A stretch of DNA of 64,000 bases, from NCBI GenBank assembly GCA_008638375.1, contig CM018051.1, forward strand, positions 27,525,344 to 27,589,343. Direction: 5' to 3'. Below, piece after piece: positions 59,889 to 64,000 of this stretch (position 1 is the first letter of the stretch; every line of letters begins with the position of its first letter). The position numbers and the translations under genes were made by a program. The stretch comes from Nyssa sinensis (lineage: Eukaryota; Streptophyta; Magnoliopsida; Cornales; Nyssaceae). The notes beneath the pieces are model-generated. The model had not been told where the DNA came from. It searched no databases and saw only the letters and a program-made list of their open reading frames with translations.

Positions 59889-62800
59889 TGTAATATCCCG
59901 ACCCGGGATACCGGGTCATATGGCACGCCTTACGAAGCAACGAAAATTATGTAGAAATTTTACACTAAAAAAAGGATTAATTAATTAAATAATTAATTAA
60001 TTTATTATATGAGAATAAAATTTATTATTAAAATTGATTTTACATGAACACACATATACACACATTATGTGTATTATGTGTGTATGCTATCAAGTGTATA
60101 TAGACATGTATAAGTGTACAAGTGGGTATATATATATATATTATGTATATATATACCTAGATACATTGTATAAAGTATAAAGTATAAAATATAAATAAAC
60201 TATTATATATATATATATGTATAAGATGGGAAGAGAATGCAATATATACATGTGTAAGGTATGAACAGTGCACAAGGTGTGTGTGTGTCGGTTGAGCTGT
60301 GTGTGTGTGTGTCTCCATGTGTTGGTGTGTGTGTGATATATATATATATATATGTATATAATATACAATATACAAAATATCAAGGATCCATTTAATGTAA
60401 GCTGCCAAAATGAAAAAAAGCAGAATTAATGAAATGTAAGATAGGTTGATAAGGTCAAGAATAAAGGCTGCAAACGTGTAGAGAGAGAAGGAGAAAATGA
60501 AGAGAGAGAAGGGTCGGTGGTGAGAGTTTAAAAGGCCAAGGCATGCAAAGCATGCTTGGTTCGTAAGAAACTGATCCTGGAGAGCATTAGGAAGCTAAAA
60601 GAAGAAGAAGTAGAGAATCAGAGAGAGAGAAAGATACAGAACATCAAAAACAGGTATTTTCTCTCTCTAAAAATATAGAATGGATATGAACTGTCTTAGA
60701 GTTTGTTTTCTTTATATGATGTTCAATATACGTTTAAAGTTGAACCATGAATGAAAATCTAGTATTAGAGCACTTTAAAAAGGAAACCCAAGAACGACTG
60801 CCATGGATGACCTTCAAAAGAACAGGTCTGAAATGGGTGAAATTAAATGGGTTCTAGCCTACCAAGACTTCAAGATGAGGTCATGAGGGTCATGAAAAAC
60901 CCTAGCCGCGATCAAAAATCCCAACAAAAGCCCTTCGAATATTGAGTTGCAGGTTTCGGGTTTTAAACCTAACACCTCAACTGCACCTCAAAACTTGTTT
61001 TAAAGAATGAAAATTTAATCCCCATGAAGAGGGGAACAAAACAAGCCAAATTCCATGAAAAACCATCAAGAAATAAGGGTTAACCATGGAGTTGCAGTTC
61101 GGGTTATCACGACCAAAACCGAGCACACGAACCATTTTTAATCCTTCAAATGAATGCCAAATCAATTGGTTATGTCTTAGGAATAATTTGGGACAAAAAC
61201 AGTAAGGATCCATGGATCCAAACTGCACGAAATAGGAAGAAAAGATAAACTGAAACTAGGGTTTTTCAGTCGGTCGATTGGGGAAGACGATGACGGGTTG
61301 ACTCGTTTTTAAAATGTGGCTGAGTCGACTCGGACAGGTGGCAGCCTCTGGGCTTGCCACCGATTAAATGGAACGGCGACGTTTTGGGTCGTGGTTAATT
61401 TAAATGAGACCTAGGGCTGACGTCATGATGACGTCAGCCACATGTAAATAAACCGGATAGACCGGTTGGTTTATGACTGGACCAGACCGGTTCACTTAAT
61501 CCCTAACCAAACCCCTTGGTTTTCAAGTTTATTTAAAAATAAATAAACCAACACTTTACCTATTTACGGATTGACCCCAACTGTTGAGGGAAATTCCACT
61601 GTGGCCCAACTGATGAAGAATTTATGCAATGAAGCCCCTGAAAAATAATTAAATAATAAATTTAATTATTTATAATTAAGGTAAAATTATTATTTTACCC
61701 TTGGGTCATAAATGGGGCAAATGAAGTCCAAATTAAACATATGAATAGTGTATCCTTACTATTTCGGATATTCTGAGACTAATGGTAGGGTCCGTTTTAC
61801 GAAGACGGGGCCCAAAAAATAAAAACACGTAAGGGGTAAATGACCAAAATACCCCTTGACCAAAATTTGACAAGTTATTAGTGTATTCTTACTGTCTTGG
61901 ACCTTCTGAGTCCAATGGTGAGGTCCACGACACGAAACGGGGTCCCGAAAAATAAAGACACGTAAAGGGGTAAAATGACCAAAATACCCCTGGTACCCCT
62001 AAAGCCAAAATGAAATCAGAGAAGGTCTAAATTGACTTTCTTTGACATCCCGGACTAAAAAATGGAGTCCAAATTACGAAACGAAGTACAGAAAAATATG
62101 ACACGTAAAACGGTAAATGATCATTTTGTCCTTTTACATGTAATAGTCCGAATTAAATTCTAAGAAAGCCTAAACCAACTTTCTTGGACACTCCGGACTC
62201 AATGGTAGAGTCTATTCGACCTAAAGAAATGTCTAAAATAAAAAGACATAAAATTTGATGAATAGCATCTGTCAGATGACTATAAATTAGAGTAATGCCA
62301 AAGTACTAATACTAAGGCATGTACGAGAAACGAAATACGAAAAGACACGACACGTAACCATGTCAAATAAATAACTTTAAATTAAAGTTAATGGAACTCC
62401 CAGAAGAGTATAAATTGAAATAAATTCAATTTCTAACACATTAAATTATGTCATAGGTTACAAGTACGAGTTAAATTAAGTACCTATGAAATTATGAAAT
62501 CGTTTTAGGATCTAATACGATTTAAGCATAAGTTAAGGAATATCGAGATGATATTACAATGAATGTGAAGTTGATGAGATGTTTATGAATTGTTCTTAGG
62601 AACTACCAGGAAAGTGGGAAAGCGCATTATTAGCACTAACCCTAAAGAACCAAGGTGAGTAACCATGTGTTTGAATTGGAGATTTAACTCCATGGATTTA
62701 AAAAGGGTTTTAAGTTCAAAGATATGAAGTATTTGAAGTTTCAAATTTAGTATTTACATGATGTAGTTTTAAATTGTTCTATTTTATAACCCCATTGTGA

Positions 62801-64000
62801 CATGCTTAGTGATTGGTTTCTGCAACAGTTTTCCTTCAAATACTTTTCAGCATGTCTAGTTAAAATGCAATTATTGTTAAATATCCTGAATTTGCTTATT
62901 TCAAGTATGCGAAGATTTTACGAAGTTATGAAAAGTAATTATGAGAAAAGTTACATGATAAATGTTTTATAAGATAATGGTGCATAAGCACATAGACAGG
63001 ATCTTGGGTTACATACGAACTCAATTGCCCTGTGACAAGATTTTGGGTTACATACGAACTCAATTGACTGTCAAATGCCTGGTAGCAGGATCTAATCCCC
63101 CAGGCAAATGAGATATCTCCATTTATAAGTAAGATGGGAGTCCGGTTCGAAACGGATTCCACTAATGGAAGTGATAAGATGACAAATGATTTGAAAATGG
63201 AAGCAGGTTTTACCCTCATTTTCAATGTACATATGTTTTGAGTTTTTATACTCTATTTAAGAAATACATGTTATGTTATATGTTTTGAAGTTCATGAGTA
63301 TAAGTTTAGCTTGAATACTTTAAATGTTTCAAAGCTATTGTTTTACGAAATGCATATGTTTTGAGTTATATACTCTATTTGACGAAGTATAAGTATAGCT
63401 TGAATACTTTAAATGTTTCAAAGCTATTGTTTTACGAAATGTATATGTTTTGAGTTACATACTCTATTTGACGAAGTATAAGTATAGCTTGAATACTTTA
63501 AATGTTTCAAAGCTATTGTTTTACGAAATGCAATATGTATTGAGTTATATACTCTATTTGACAAAGTATGAGTTTAGCTTGAATACTTTGAATGTTTCAA
63601 AGCTACATGATTTAAGGAATGCATATATTCTGTATTCAAAGTATACGAACAATTGGCGGTGATTATTTTACAAACTCTTATGTACTAAACCACTGCTAAT
63701 TGAAAACCCCATGACGAATACTGGAATTGCTCACAAGCTTAGATTAGCTTACCCAGACTTTGTTCGGACCCCCCTTTTCAGGTGATTCAGCAGACAGGGT
63801 CTTAAGGACGATGGCGATGAGTCTAGCTGTTTTGGAAGGATATGTTTAAGTGGTTCTTCTGAAGAACCGATGAACTCTAGTAGTACCTTTGTATTAGTAG
63901 ACAATGTAAGAATATGTATTAAGCCCTCAGGGCAACTGAACATGTATTGTATTAATGTTATAAGTCTTTAAGTTTTAGTTATACTCTGAATGTGTAACCA
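59889..64000 (+). mobile_element. LTR family B, copy B3, truncated by window edge
   Basis: It starts TGTAATATCCCGACCCGG and follows B1 to the window end, which corresponds to 33732 of B1, so about 208 bp of LTR are missing. Left flank AAAGG (59884-59888) is the expected TSD. Palindrome at 61416-61438, candidate intron 62655-63781 with four ~90-bp repeats. Whether an internal region follows cannot be seen. Confidence 0.9.
61416..61438 (+). promoter_or_regulatory. TGACGTCA palindrome of LTR B3
   Basis: GCTGACGTCAT arms around one centre base, identical to B1 except for that base. It is preceded by AACGGCGACGTTTTG and followed by ACCGGTT. Confidence 0.55.

Overview
The window is plant nuclear DNA, almost certainly from a eudicot, and it consists almost entirely of nested transposable elements. 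Evidence for a plant: the only protein-coding homology is a decayed Ty3/gypsy gag-pol primed by an initiator-Met-tRNA-like site; many 2.9-4.8 kb AT-rich LTRs have 5-bp target-site duplications (TSDs); there is a Tourist-type MITE with a TTA TSD; and a short captured fragment resembles the largest subunit of the plant-specific RNA polymerases IV/V. I see no intact host gene, tRNA gene, rRNA gene or CRISPR array.

Layout. (i) 1-10007: a minus-strand non-autonomous element with ~3.4-kb LTRs and only 731 bp between them. Its 3' LTR runs off the left edge and is split by an LTR-A solo LTR (1748-5021). This element sits inside the 5' LTR of (ii) a Ty3/gypsy element (10008-20350) whose gag, protease, RT, RNase H and integrase carry many stops. 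Its pol is interrupted by a minus-strand solo LTR (14595-17481) and again at 17579, where an LTR-C start runs without a visible break into the end of an LTR-A-type LTR. (iii) 20351-29541: a plus-strand LTR-D copy carrying a MITE (21258-21852) and a minus-strand solo LTR (24377-29183). (iv) 28446-40926: a ~1.26-kb segment spanning that nested junction is present three times in tandem; solo LTRs B1 (29812-33940) and B2 (35119-39712) later landed in it. (v) 40926-48090: a second LTR-D copy carrying solo LTR E (41801-45450) and a 485-bp solo LTR (47110-47594). (vi) 48090-52323: a minus LTR-D-like fragment holding a copia-type solo LTR (48541-49781), then other LTR debris with a degenerate minisatellite. 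(vii) 52324-59888: an LTR-C copy invaded near 53305 by a sequence carrying the Pol IV/V fragment, itself split by solo LTR F (55560-58938). (viii) 59889-64000: LTR B3, cut by the right edge.

Most LTR families share a modular plan despite dissimilar bodies: a TGTAA...CCGACC-like start, an end related to GGGTTTCGGGTCGTGACA, repeated ~130-bp blocks ending in ATGACCAAAATGCCCC-like sequence, and in the 3' half a conserved GT...AG pair with the look of a spliceosomal intron (~0.7-1.1 kb). Three LTR-B copies also carry a perfect TGACGTCA-based palindrome next to repeated ACCGGTT sites, and two families carry antisense tRNA-like A/B-box modules. The conserved LTR intron, the Pol IV/V fragment and the tiny-interior/giant-LTR element are the most unusual points. 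All alignments were done by eye; boundaries with matching TSDs are firm, others are marked uncertain.
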